NCBI GenBank assembly: GCA_016716885.1
Contig: JADJUV010000038.1
Span: 6,609 to 70,608, forward strand
Source of the DNA: Candidatus Trichofilum aggregatum
GTDB lineage: Bacteria; Chloroflexota; Anaerolineae; Promineifilales; Promineifilaceae
DNA: 64,000 nucleotides
Direction of reading: 5' to 3'
Numbering within the stretch: position 1 is the first letter of the stretch; each line of letters starts with the position of its first letter. The notes beneath the pieces are model-generated. The model saw only the letters and a list, made by a program, of their open reading frames with translations, was not told the origin of the DNA and made no database searches. The position numbers and the translations under genes are program-made. This document shows positions 34,738 through 42,521 of the stretch, in pieces.

Positions 34738-35727
34738 ATGGCCGCAGGAGCTTTGATTGGCGCGCTAATCGGTTTTCTGGCCTGGTTTTCTCTGCGCTAC
34801 GTGATTAGCGGTTTCTACACCGTTAATCAAAACGAACGCGCCGTAAAAACCCGTTTTGGCCGGGCCGAACGACTGGCAAATCGTACCACCCACGATGATC
34901 CGACTTTATTGGAGTACCTACCGGAAAAAGACCGGGAACGGTACATCTACCCCCTGGTGCGTGTGATTCAACCGGGTGGCCCTTATTTCCGTTGGCCCTG
35001 GGAACGAATCTATAAGGTGTCCATCGCCACTCAGACCATGAACATGGCCCAAGACCTGGAAAACGCTACGGCTAATCGTAACGGGACCATGTTGGATGCC
35101 GTCACAAAGGACCAATTAAACGTGGGGTTAACCGGTCAAATTCGGTTCCGCCCCTCAGAACGTAACATTTACGCCTATCTCTTTGGCGTGAAGCGGCCCA
35201 TTGTGCATGTTATGGGCTATTTTGTCGCTATTCTACGCGAAAAATTAGCTAACTTTGAAGCGCCCAATACGGATCAAATTGCCGGATTGGTGGATGGCGC
35301 TTTAGGTGGTATTTCTATCAATGACCTGCGTAAAAACCTGAGTGCCGTCAACGAACACATGGAGCAAGAATGCCTTTCGGCTGAATCTCGTTATGGTGTG
35401 GTGCTTGATGCTTCTTTGATCACCGGAATTGACCCGCCAGAAGAAGTGGAGTCGGCCTTAGCGGCTATTAACACCGCCCACAACCAGGTCTCTTCGGACA
35501 TTAGTCTGGCTCAGGCCTCTGCCGACCAAAAAATTGTCCAATCAAAACGGGCTGTGGAAATTGAACAACTGAAAGCATCGGCTGAGGTAGAGCCATTGGT
35601 GCAGATGGCGGCTCAACTTACCGCCCTAAAGGCCAGTGGCGCCCATGTGTTAGAGGCGTATATTCGGAACGTCAAACTTCGCCTATATAGCCAGGCGCAT
35701 CAGGTAATCCTGGAGGAGAAGAAATAA
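34738..35727 (+). CDS. SPFH/band 7 (HflK/stomatin-like) membrane protein
   Basis: 329 residues. N-terminal membrane helix (ALIGALIGFLAWFSLRYVIS), then an SPFH domain: YTVNQNERAVKTRFGRAE, PGGPYFRWPWERI, and helical NTAHNQVSSDISLAQASADQ near residue 255. Such proteins assemble rings on the membrane and scaffold proteases or lipid domains. ATG 34738 follows AAAGGAG. Its stop codon overlaps the ATG of a second SPFH protein (TAATG), so the two are translationally coupled, as HflK and HflC are; no ftsH is present here. Confidence 0.85.
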   Translation: MAAGALIGALIGFLAWFSLRYVISGFYTVNQNERAVKTRFGRAERLANRTTHDDPTLLEYLPEKDRERYIYPLVRVIQPGGPYFRWPWERIYKVSIATQTMNMAQDLENATANRNGTMLDAVTKDQLNVGLTGQIRFRPSERNIYAYLFGVKRPIVHVMGYFVAILREKLANFEAPNTDQIAGLVDGALGGISINDLRKNLSAVNEHMEQECLSAESRYGVVLDASLITGIDPPEEVESALAAINTAHNQVSSDISLAQASADQKIVQSKRAVEIEQLKASAEVEPLVQMAAQLTALKASGAHVLEAYIRNVKLRLYSQAHQVILEEKK

Positions 35728-36644
35728 TGGACGCAATAGCAGGATTTTTTGGCACGGCGGTGTTCGTCTTTTTTGCCTGCCTGATCGGTGAACCGATTAT
35801 TCGGGCGCTTCTACGTATGTTTGGCGTTTACGCTGTGGTAGAAGAAGGCACATGCCATGTTTATGTGCTCTTTGGTAAGGTCATTGCCACGCTGAAGGAG
35901 CCAGGCTTGAATTTCCTCTGGATGCATTTGGGCTGGCGGGCCTTGATCGTGAACTGGTTTGGCAAGCGGCATGTGCTCGATATGCGGCTGGATCAGCAAT
36001 ATCTGCGTAGTTTACCGGTCAACTCAGAAGAAGGTGCGCCAATGGGTATTGGTGTCTGGTACGAGATGTTTATTAGTGACCCGGTGGCCTTCCTGTTCCG
36101 CAATACGGACCCCAAGGGTTCATTGGCGGCCAATGTCAGTAGCGCCACAGTGCGGACACTGAGTAATATGCCATTGGATAGCATGTTGGAAACACGCCAT
36201 GTGATGAGCCGGGCGGTACGCGGCGAAGTAACCCCCAAATCGCATGAATGGGGTTATAAGCTGGGGTCGGTATACATCCGTAAAGTGCATTTCCGTGATG
36301 TGGGCATGATCCGCCAGATTGAGGAAAAAGTGGTGAACCGCCTACGTCAGGTCACATCGGCGATTCGTCAGGATGGCGATAACCGGGTGAAGATTATTGC
36401 CAGTACGGCGGAAAAGACGGCGGCGGTGGCCTTCGCACAAGCGAATGCCGTACGCCCGGAAATTGTGGGCGCGGCCCTGCAAAAGATTAGCGAGGATGCC
36501 GATGTGGCTCATTCTCTGTTTGAGCTTCTGGAAACAGAAAAGATATTAGAGAGCAAGGCCAAGATTACGCTGCTACCGGGCAGTAATGGCAGTAATGGCT
36601 TGTTAAGCCAACTCATTGCCGCTGAGCCGGGTAGAGCGAAATAG
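35727..36644 (+). CDS. SPFH/band 7 membrane protein, second of pair
   Basis: 305 residues. Membrane helix at residues about 5-28, then an SPFH domain with VVEEGTCHVYVLFGKVIATL, EPGLNFLWMHLGWRAL, VNSEEGAPMGIGVWYEMFISDPVAF and a helical tail (EIVGAALQKISEDADVAHSLFELLETEKIL). The start overlaps the previous stop. It differs clearly from the first protein, suggesting a hetero-oligomeric ring. An imperfect hairpin follows the stop. Confidence 0.83.
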   Translation: MDAIAGFFGTAVFVFFACLIGEPIIRALLRMFGVYAVVEEGTCHVYVLFGKVIATLKEPGLNFLWMHLGWRALIVNWFGKRHVLDMRLDQQYLRSLPVNSEEGAPMGIGVWYEMFISDPVAFLFRNTDPKGSLAANVSSATVRTLSNMPLDSMLETRHVMSRAVRGEVTPKSHEWGYKLGSVYIRKVHFRDVGMIRQIEEKVVNRLRQVTSAIRQDGDNRVKIIASTAEKTAAVAFAQANAVRPEIVGAALQKISEDADVAHSLFELLETEKILESKAKITLLPGSNGSNGLLSQLIAAEPGRAK

Positions 36645-36659
36645 CTGTTTGTCTATTGG

Positions 36660-36697
36660 TGCATTAGTGTATTGGGATTTGCCAATGCACTAATGCA
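36660..36697 (+). terminator. Hairpin after the SPFH pair
   Basis: TGCATTAGTGTATTGG (36660-36675) is nearly complementary to CCAATGCACTAATGCA (36682-36697), one mismatch; GTGTTTTTATG follows, which also contains the start codon of the next gene. Confidence 0.6.
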
Positions 36698-36709
36698 CTC
36701 GGTGTTTTT

Positions 36710-37966
36710 ATGATCTGGTCTTATGTGCGCCGGGTTGCGGTTTTGTTAGTTGTTCTCGCCGCGGCCGCGCTCCCCCCACCCTTCTCTCCCCTTCAAGCCC
36801 AATCGTTACCCACCCATACTGTCCTACCGGGTGATACCTGGGATGCGCTGGCCTGGCGTTACGGCTTCGACGCGGCCGCGCTCCAGGCCACCTCACCCTA
36901 CCCCAATCCCCTACGCCAACCCGTCATTGGCACTGCCCTCACCCTACCGGGTCAGCCACCGCTTAATCGCCCCGGTCAGATGAGCCGTACTCGTGGTAGT
37001 TTGTTCAATTTGGCCCTACAAAGTGGGCAAAATGTGTACCAATTGGCCCGCGACAATGGCCTGTCAGACCCCATCCTACCCACCTTTTACCGCCCCCTTT
37101 TTGCTGCTGGCAGGGAACAACCCCCGCGTGATTTGCCGGTGGGGGTGACTAGCCTGGATGTGTCCCACCTGTTGGCACAGCCGGGTTGGGGTTTAGCCAT
37201 TCGGGGCACGGTGGCTGAAAATGGGTCGCTCACGGCTACGCTGGACGCGGCCGCGTTCAATGTTCTCGTGGAAAACAACCATTTTGTGGGCGTTGTCGGC
37301 ACTGGGGCCTTTCACCGGGCTGGTGATTGGCCTTTAGCAGTGCAGGTAGAGGGCGAACCCCTCTGGTCACAGCCGTGGCGCATGGGGTCTGGGGTGTGGG
37401 AGTACCAGGAGTTGACGCTGACGGGCGCGGCCGCGGCCATCACCGCCGAACAAATCACCGCCGAGCGAGAGCGGCTGTTTGCCTTGTGGAATCAGGCCAC
37501 CCCCACCCTCTACTGGGACGCACCATTCCAGTTGCCCATCAACGACTTCCTGAGCCTGAGCGCTCTGTACGGGGTGCGCCGGGCCTACAATGGGGGGGAT
37601 TACAACACCTACCATGAAGGGGTAGATTTTTCGGCTTATGGGGGCACGCCGGTGTTCGCGGCCGCGACCGGGCAGGTAGTGGTCGCCGAACTGCTCCATG
37701 TGCGAGGGGGCACGGTCATCATTGACCACGGGCTGGGGATTTACACGGGGGTGTATCACCTGTCCGACATCTCGGCCCAGGTGGGGCAGATGGTTCAGCC
37801 GGGTGATCCGGTGGGGGCCGTGGGCACAACTGGTCTTTCCACCGGCAACCATTTACATTGGGATTTGTTGGTGGCGGGAACGTGGGTGAATGGGCTGGCC
37901 TGGGCAGAGCAGAACATGGCTTGCTGGCTGTTAGCGGGGTTGGGTAGACCTTGCCCGGCAGCCTAA
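36710..37966 (+). CDS. LysM and M23 peptidase-domain protein
   Basis: 418 residues, exported cell-wall hydrolase or EnvC/NlpD-like activator. Signal peptide (VAVLLVVLAAAALPPPF). LysM-like segment HTVLPGDTWDALAWRYG at residues about 36-52 binds peptidoglycan. The C-terminal M23 domain has YHEGVDF, IIDHGLGIYTGVYHL and GNHLHWDLLV: the zinc ligands HxxxD, HxH and the general His are all present, so it should be an active endopeptidase. Five GCGGCCGC palindromes lie in the gene, nearly all as Ala-Ala-Ala. ATG 36710 has a weak ribosome site. Confidence 0.88.
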   Translation: MIWSYVRRVAVLLVVLAAAALPPPFSPLQAQSLPTHTVLPGDTWDALAWRYGFDAAALQATSPYPNPLRQPVIGTALTLPGQPPLNRPGQMSRTRGSLFNLALQSGQNVYQLARDNGLSDPILPTFYRPLFAAGREQPPRDLPVGVTSLDVSHLLAQPGWGLAIRGTVAENGSLTATLDAAAFNVLVENNHFVGVVGTGAFHRAGDWPLAVQVEGEPLWSQPWRMGSGVWEYQELTLTGAAAAITAEQITAERERLFALWNQATPTLYWDAPFQLPINDFLSLSALYGVRRAYNGGDYNTYHEGVDFSAYGGTPVFAAATGQVVVAELLHVRGGTVIIDHGLGIYTGVYHLSDISAQVGQMVQPGDPVGAVGTTGLSTGNHLHWDLLVAGTWVNGLAWAEQNMACWLLAGLGRPCPAA

Positions 37967-38100
37967 CATGGAAGAATCAGGACCAAAGAGGGTTTTGCAC
38001 GAATTAAACGAATTAACACGAATAGGGAGATTTGGTGTCAATTCAGGGCTGATAGTCTTACTCAGTGTACAAGCATAGGGGCTTTGTGAGGGGATGTATT

Positions 38101-38826
38101 ATGACGAAATTACAGGGACAGGTAGCGATTGTGACGGGCGGGGGAACGGGGATTGGGCGAGGGATTGCCCTGGCGTTAGGTCAGGCGGGAGTGAAGGTGG
38201 TGGTTTGCGGCCGCAGGCCCGACCCGCTCAACGAAGTGGTGCAAACCATCCAGGGCCACGGGGGAACCGCCCTCGCCTACCCCATAGATGTAGCCCAGGA
38301 AACCGAAGTGGTGCAACTGGTCAAAACGACGCTGGCCCAATTGGGCCGTATAGACATCCTCATTAACAACGCCGGTGTTTTTGCCACAGGTTACATCCAT
38401 AACCACACCATCGAAGCCTGGGATCGGATTATGGCGATCAACCTGCGTGCCCCGTTCTTGCTGGCCCGGATGGTGTTGCCACACATGCGCCAACAAAAAT
38501 CAGGCCACATCATCAACATCAGTTCCGAATCTGGGATTGAGTATGAGGAGAATAATGGGGCCTACGCCGTCTCCAAACACGCCTTGAACGCGCTTGGCCA
38601 GCTCATGCAGAAGGAAAACCAGGCCTACAACATCCGCGTCAACACCATTTGCCCCGGCATGGTCGTTTCCGAAATGACCGAAAATGATCCGGGGCTGAAC
38701 TTGAGCCAATGCCTGACCCCGGAAGACATCGCCGACCTGACTATGTGGCTTCTTTCCCGCCGCACCAACATCAAAATCGGCACCCCGGTTCTCATTCAGA
38801 CGATGGTTAATCCGTGGGAAGAATAG
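38101..38826 (+). CDS. Short-chain dehydrogenase/reductase
   Basis: 241 residues, NAD(P)-dependent classical SDR. TGGGTGIGRG nucleotide motif at residues about 13-22, NNAG at about 88-91, catalytic Ser in NISSESGIEYEENN, and YAVSK with the catalytic Tyr and Lys. GRRPD after beta 2 suggests NADP(H). Substrate unknown; neighbours do not help. ATG 38101 is preferred over the frame start at 38065. An ACGAATTAA-type repeat lies upstream at about 38000-38024. Confidence 0.88.
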   Translation: MTKLQGQVAIVTGGGTGIGRGIALALGQAGVKVVVCGRRPDPLNEVVQTIQGHGGTALAYPIDVAQETEVVQLVKTTLAQLGRIDILINNAGVFATGYIHNHTIEAWDRIMAINLRAPFLLARMVLPHMRQQKSGHIINISSESGIEYEENNGAYAVSKHALNALGQLMQKENQAYNIRVNTICPGMVVSEMTENDPGLNLSQCLTPEDIADLTMWLLSRRTNIKIGTPVLIQTMVNPWEE

Positions 38827-38830
38827 CGGT

Positions 38831-38953
38831 GGTACACGGATGAGTCTACTGAAATAACGCACGCAAAGGCGCCAAGAACGCCAAGTCACCAGGGGAAAAT
38901 TCGTGTTAATTCGTGCAATTCGTTGCTTCTTTCAGTGCACTCATCCGTGTACC
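38831..38953. repeat. Nested inverted repeat between SDR and rarD
   Basis: GGTACACGGATGAGT (38831-38845) pairs with ACTCATCCGTGTACC (38939-38953); next inside, ACTGAAA pairs with TTTCAGT. The centre holds CGCAAAGGCGCCAAGAACGCC and GTGTTAATTCGTGCAATTCG units of two dispersed families. It lies between convergent genes. Confidence 0.8.
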
Positions 38954-38958
38954 CAAAA

Positions 38959-39852
38959 TCAGTCTCCGGCGTATTGCAGAGCGCGGCGACGGCGGGTTTG
39001 CAGGAGGCTCTCAACGGTATAAAACACCAGGGCGGCCCAGATAAAGCTGAAACCAATAAGCTGGTGCAGGCTAAAATCTTCGCGGAAGACCAGAACCCCA
39101 ATCAAAAACTGAATGGTGGGAGCCACATATTGCAGAATGCCCATGACGGTGAGCGGTATTTGCCGCGCGGCCGCGCCAAACATAAGCAAGGGTATCGCCG
39201 TAGCCACACCAGCAAAGGCCAACAGGGCGGTGGTAGACCAATCAGCATGACCGAACGCGGCCGCGCCACTGCCCTCTTGCCACAGTAAAAAGCCCAACGC
39301 CGGTATAAACATAAACCCCGTTTCCATCGTCAGCCCTTCCAACGAGTTCAGTTTGCCAATCTTGCGCAGTAGGCCATAGGTGCCAAACGTAAAGGCCAAC
39401 ACCAGAGCAATGTACGGCAGGCGACCATAGGTGAAGGTCAGATAGACCACGCCCAAAAAGGCGATGCTGATGGCCAGCCATTGGCCGGGGCGCAGTCGTT
39501 CACGTAAGAAGATCATGCCCAAAAAGACGCTCACCAGTGGGTTAATGAAGTAGCCCAGGCTGGTCTCTACCACATAACCACTATTGACCCCCCAGATGTA
39601 GGTGAGCCAGTTGATAGCCAAGAGGGTTCCCGCGGCCGCGAACGTCAGCACCACCTTCTTCTGCTTCAAGGCCTCTTTTAGCCAGCCCCACTGCCCACGC
39701 CAGGTTAGCACCAGCACCAAAAACAGCAGCGCCCACACTACCCGGTGACTCAAAATCTCCAGGGCCGGGACCCCCTTCAATAGCTTGAAATAAAGGGGAA
39801 AAAAGCCCCACGTTGCATACGCCCCGACCGCCAGCCACATACCTTTGTTCAT
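38959..39852 (-). CDS. rarD: RarD/EamA-family permease
   Basis: 297 residues with about ten membrane helices in two EamA halves. The N-terminus NKGMWLAVGAYATWGFFPLYFK and WALLFL, VNSGYVVETSLGYFINPLV and RERLRPGQW segments are typical of RarD, first described with chloramphenicol sensitivity; transport substrate unknown. A GGTGGT-rich ribosome region precedes ATG 39852. Two strong hairpins lie immediately upstream on the same strand and would be in its leader. Confidence 0.85.
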   Translation of the reverse strand: MNKGMWLAVGAYATWGFFPLYFKLLKGVPALEILSHRVVWALLFLVLVLTWRGQWGWLKEALKQKKVVLTFAAAGTLLAINWLTYIWGVNSGYVVETSLGYFINPLVSVFLGMIFLRERLRPGQWLAISIAFLGVVYLTFTYGRLPYIALVLAFTFGTYGLLRKIGKLNSLEGLTMETGFMFIPALGFLLWQEGSGAAAFGHADWSTTALLAFAGVATAIPLLMFGAAARQIPLTVMGILQYVAPTIQFLIGVLVFREDFSLHQLIGFSFIWAALVFYTVESLLQTRRRRALQYAGD

Positions 39853-39872
39853 ACCACCCTCACCTTGTCTTC

Positions 39873-39906
39873 AGATTGGTTCATTCTCCGAAGAATGAAC
39901 CAATCT
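39873..39906. repeat. Perfect 15-bp hairpin upstream of rarD
   Basis: AGATTGGTTCATTCT and AGAATGAACCAATCT are separated by only 4 nt. It lies 20 bp upstream of the rarD start, in the expected leader. Confidence 0.8.
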
Positions 39907-39914
39907 CCAAAACG

Positions 39915-39960
39915 AAACCCCAGGCCAACAGGCAAAACAGCGTTAATTGGCCTGGGGTTT
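39915..39960. terminator. 14-bp hairpin upstream of rarD with T tracts
   Basis: AAACCCCAGGCCAA (39915-39928) pairs with TTGGCCTGGGGTTT (39947-39960). On the minus strand it is followed by CGTTTTGG, on the plus strand by TATG. It could end transcription entering rarD, but no gene lies just upstream. The rest of the gap 39961-40273 holds a GTCAGC-type repeat (40080-40130) and no gene. Confidence 0.5.
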
Positions 39961-40273
39961 TATGCGCATTTTTTGCTGGTTTATATGTACCACTTTGCCA
40001 ATTGGCACACAATAGCCAATTGGCGGTGATTCCATACTGACCAGTTTTTGCCGGTAATTCTTACTCGGAAATTAGCTTGTCAGCCGGTCAGCTTGTCAGC
40101 CAAAAAGCTGAAGTGCTGAAATGCTGAAGCGCTTTCTCTTTGCGCCCAATACATGACAGCAGATGTCAACATTGTGTGTTAGAATATGCGTTCTGCTGAG
40201 AATGGAGTACCCAAGACCCACATTTGTCCCTAATTATCCACCCCTCACGCGTTAACCTATCACCAGGAGACCT

Positions 40274-42067
40274 ATGGCTGTACAAACCATCTCCCCCAAA
40301 ACTGAGTTCCATGTTGCCTCGGCCCATCAGTATGACCAATCCACCCCCCTGCGCTGGATTCTGGCTCATTTAGGGCGCTACAAATGGTGGTTAGCGGCCT
40401 TCTTCTTAGGCATGACCATCACCAACATCTTCAACGCCGCTATCCCCCGTCAGATTGGCGCGGCCTTCAATGTCGTCATCGGCGAAACTCCGGTCAGCGA
40501 ACCCTTTCAGGCCATCGCCACCCTGGGTTTGATCGTGGTAGGGCTGGCGGTAGGCCGTTTCTTCTGCGACACCCTGGCCTCGTTTAGCATGGAAGTGGTG
40601 GCTAAACGGCTGGAGCGGGACGGGCGCGGCGAGTTGTATTTGAACCTGCTGGGCAAAAGTCAGACCTTCCATAACCAACAACGGGTCGGAGACATCATGG
40701 CCCGCGCCGCCAACGATGTGCGCTTCGTCAATGAAATGATGATGCCAGGGTTTAGCCTTTTATACGACTCCATGATGGCGATTCTGATGCCGGTTATCTT
40801 TATCGGCTTCATTGATACACGCCTGCTGGTGGCTCCCCTGGCCTTTGTCTTCTTTTATTACTTTGCCGTTCGCCATTACATGCGCCAGCTTGATCCGGTT
40901 TCGGATGCGGTGCGGGCCAGGTTTGGCGATATGAATGCCACCCTCAACGAAGCCGTATCGGGGATCGAGGTGGTGAAAGCGGCCGCGCAAGAAAAACAAG
41001 AACTCGGTAAATTTATCCGCGACGCTCGCCGTTACCGGGATGCCTTCGTCAAACAAGGGGATGTGCAAGCCCGTTACATTCCTACGTTGCTCATTGGGCT
41101 GGCTATTGCCGGGGCCTTTATGCATGGGGTTTATCTGCTTAGCCTGGGCGAACTCTCCATTGGGGATCTCATCGGTTACATGGGGCTGATGTGGGTTCTG
41201 CGCTGGCCTGCCTTCAGCTCCTTCTTCACCTTTTTCCTCATTCAGATGGGGCTGGCGGGGGCCGAGCGTATCCTGGAACTGCTCAAGGCTGAGACGGAAC
41301 TGGATGAGAATGCCACCGGGCACAGTGCGCCCATGCAAGGGGACATTGTTTTTGAGAATGTCAGTTTCCGCCACTCAGACAGCGGCCGCGATCTGCTCCA
41401 GAACATCTCTTTCCACGCTAAACCGGGAGAGACCATTGCCGTGGTCGGTCAGACCGGCTCCGGCAAAACTACCCTGACCAAACTGGTGAACCGGACGTAT
41501 GATGTGAATCGCGGCCGCATTGTCATTGACGGTGTGGATGTGCGCGAATGGAACCTGGACAGTCTGCGCTCGCAAATCTCCATCATCGAGCAGGACATCT
41601 TCCTCTTCTCCCGCACGGTGGCCGAAAACATCGCTTTTGGGCTGGGGCAACAGGTCAGCCGCGAAGACATCATCCGGGCGGCCAAGGAAGCCCAGGCCCA
41701 CCAGTTCATCCTGCACTTCAAAGACGGCTACGACACCGTCGTTGGTGAACGCGGCGTGACCCTCTCCGGGGGGCAACGGCAACGGCTGGCTATCGCCCGT
41801 GCCCTGCTGACCAACCCGCGCATCCTCATTCTCGACGATGCCACCAGCGCCATTGACTCCGCCACCGAAGACGAAATTCAGAAAGCCATCAAACGCATCC
41901 TGGAAGGGCGAACTACCTTACTCATTACCCATCGCCTCTCCCAAATTCGCCGCGCCGACCGGGTGTTACTCATCCGCCAGGGCGAAATTGTGGCCCAAGG
42001 CACCCACAACGACCTGATGGCGTCTTCAGAGTTGTACCAACGCATCTTCGCTCGATACGATATTTAG
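40274..42067 (+). CDS. Heterodimeric ABC exporter, subunit with degenerate Walker B
   Basis: 597 residues: six membrane helices then ATPase. Walker A GQTGSGKTT, Q-loop IEQDIFLFS, signature LSGGQRQR (canonical), Walker B ILILDDATSAID with Asp where the catalytic Glu should be, H-loop THRLSQ. The Glu-to-Asp change plus the noncanonical signature of the next exporter gene is the pattern of heterodimeric exporters with one inactive ATP site (BmrCD, TM287/288). AGGAG lies before ATG 40274. The stop is followed by a CTCGAAA-type repeat and a small degraded gene before the partner. Confidence 0.92.
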   Translation: MAVQTISPKTEFHVASAHQYDQSTPLRWILAHLGRYKWWLAAFFLGMTITNIFNAAIPRQIGAAFNVVIGETPVSEPFQAIATLGLIVVGLAVGRFFCDTLASFSMEVVAKRLERDGRGELYLNLLGKSQTFHNQQRVGDIMARAANDVRFVNEMMMPGFSLLYDSMMAILMPVIFIGFIDTRLLVAPLAFVFFYYFAVRHYMRQLDPVSDAVRARFGDMNATLNEAVSGIEVVKAAAQEKQELGKFIRDARRYRDAFVKQGDVQARYIPTLLIGLAIAGAFMHGVYLLSLGELSIGDLIGYMGLMWVLRWPAFSSFFTFFLIQMGLAGAERILELLKAETELDENATGHSAPMQGDIVFENVSFRHSDSGRDLLQNISFHAKPGETIAVVGQTGSGKTTLTKLVNRTYDVNRGRIVIDGVDVREWNLDSLRSQISIIEQDIFLFSRTVAENIAFGLGQQVSREDIIRAAKEAQAHQFILHFKDGYDTVVGERGVTLSGGQRQRLAIARALLTNPRILILDDATSAIDSATEDEIQKAIKRILEGRTTLLITHRLSQIRRADRVLLIRQGEIVAQGTHNDLMASSELYQRIFARYDI

Positions 42068-42101
42068 TTTCGGGTTTCGAGTTTTGAGTTTCGAGTTCAG
42101 G
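42068..42101. repeat. GTTTCGAGTTTTGAG array, left of the S23-like gene
   Basis: Units of GGTTTCGAGTTTTGAGTTTC begin right after the exporter stop. The inverse (AACTCGAAACTTTGAACTCG) lies at 42474-42508, so the two arrays flank the small gene as inverted repeats. Confidence 0.75.
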
Positions 42102-42109
42102 AGCGCACC

Positions 42110-42470
42110 GTGAGTACGATTCAGAAGTTTGAAGACATTAAGCTGGCAAGGCCAGAGTTTGCCAAGAATGTATGACTACAAATCAGGCACTTTTTCGAAA
42201 GATTTTGCCTTATGTGATCAGATACGCCGGGCTTCTGTTTCAATCATGGCAAATATCGCCGAAGGCTTTGAACGAGATGGCACAAGAGTTTCTTCACTTC
42301 TTGCCATGGCCAAAGGGTCATCAGGTGAAGTGACAACCATCTTCATTGGCGACCGGAACTACACAGGAACCCTTACCCTGGCAGCAGAATTAGACGAAAT
42401 TGGCAAAATGCTGGGTGGCCTAAGTAACTACTTACGCCAAACTCCCTTACGAGGCACCAAATACAAGTAA
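42110..42470 (+). pseudogene. Degraded four-helix bundle (S23/23S rRNA intervening-sequence) protein
   Basis: GTG 42110 with AGGAG upstream starts STIQKFEDIK, the usual beginning of S23-type four-helix bundle proteins. The frame breaks near 42141 and resumes as WQGQSLPRMYDY and DQIRRASVSIMANIAEGFERDG, the family core. It is disturbed again at about 42340-42380 and ends TLAAELDEIGKMLGGLSNYLRQT. At least two breaks in 360 bp suggest real decay or repeated errors. The family occurs inside 23S rRNA insertions and resembles Avd of diversity-generating retroelements; no reverse transcriptase is nearby. It interrupts an exporter gene pair and is flanked by inverted repeat arrays. Confidence 0.75.
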
Positions 42471-42473
42471 CCC

Positions 42474-42508
42474 CAAACTCGAAACTTTGAACTCGAAACT
42501 CTGAACTT
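42474..42508. repeat. AACTCGAAACTTTGA array, right of the S23-like gene
   Basis: Inverse orientation of the array at 42068-42101, same family as the hisF/hisC inserts and 9176-9210. It ends just before the ribosome site of the next exporter gene. Confidence 0.75.
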
Positions 42509-42521
42509 AAAGGAGGCTCTC

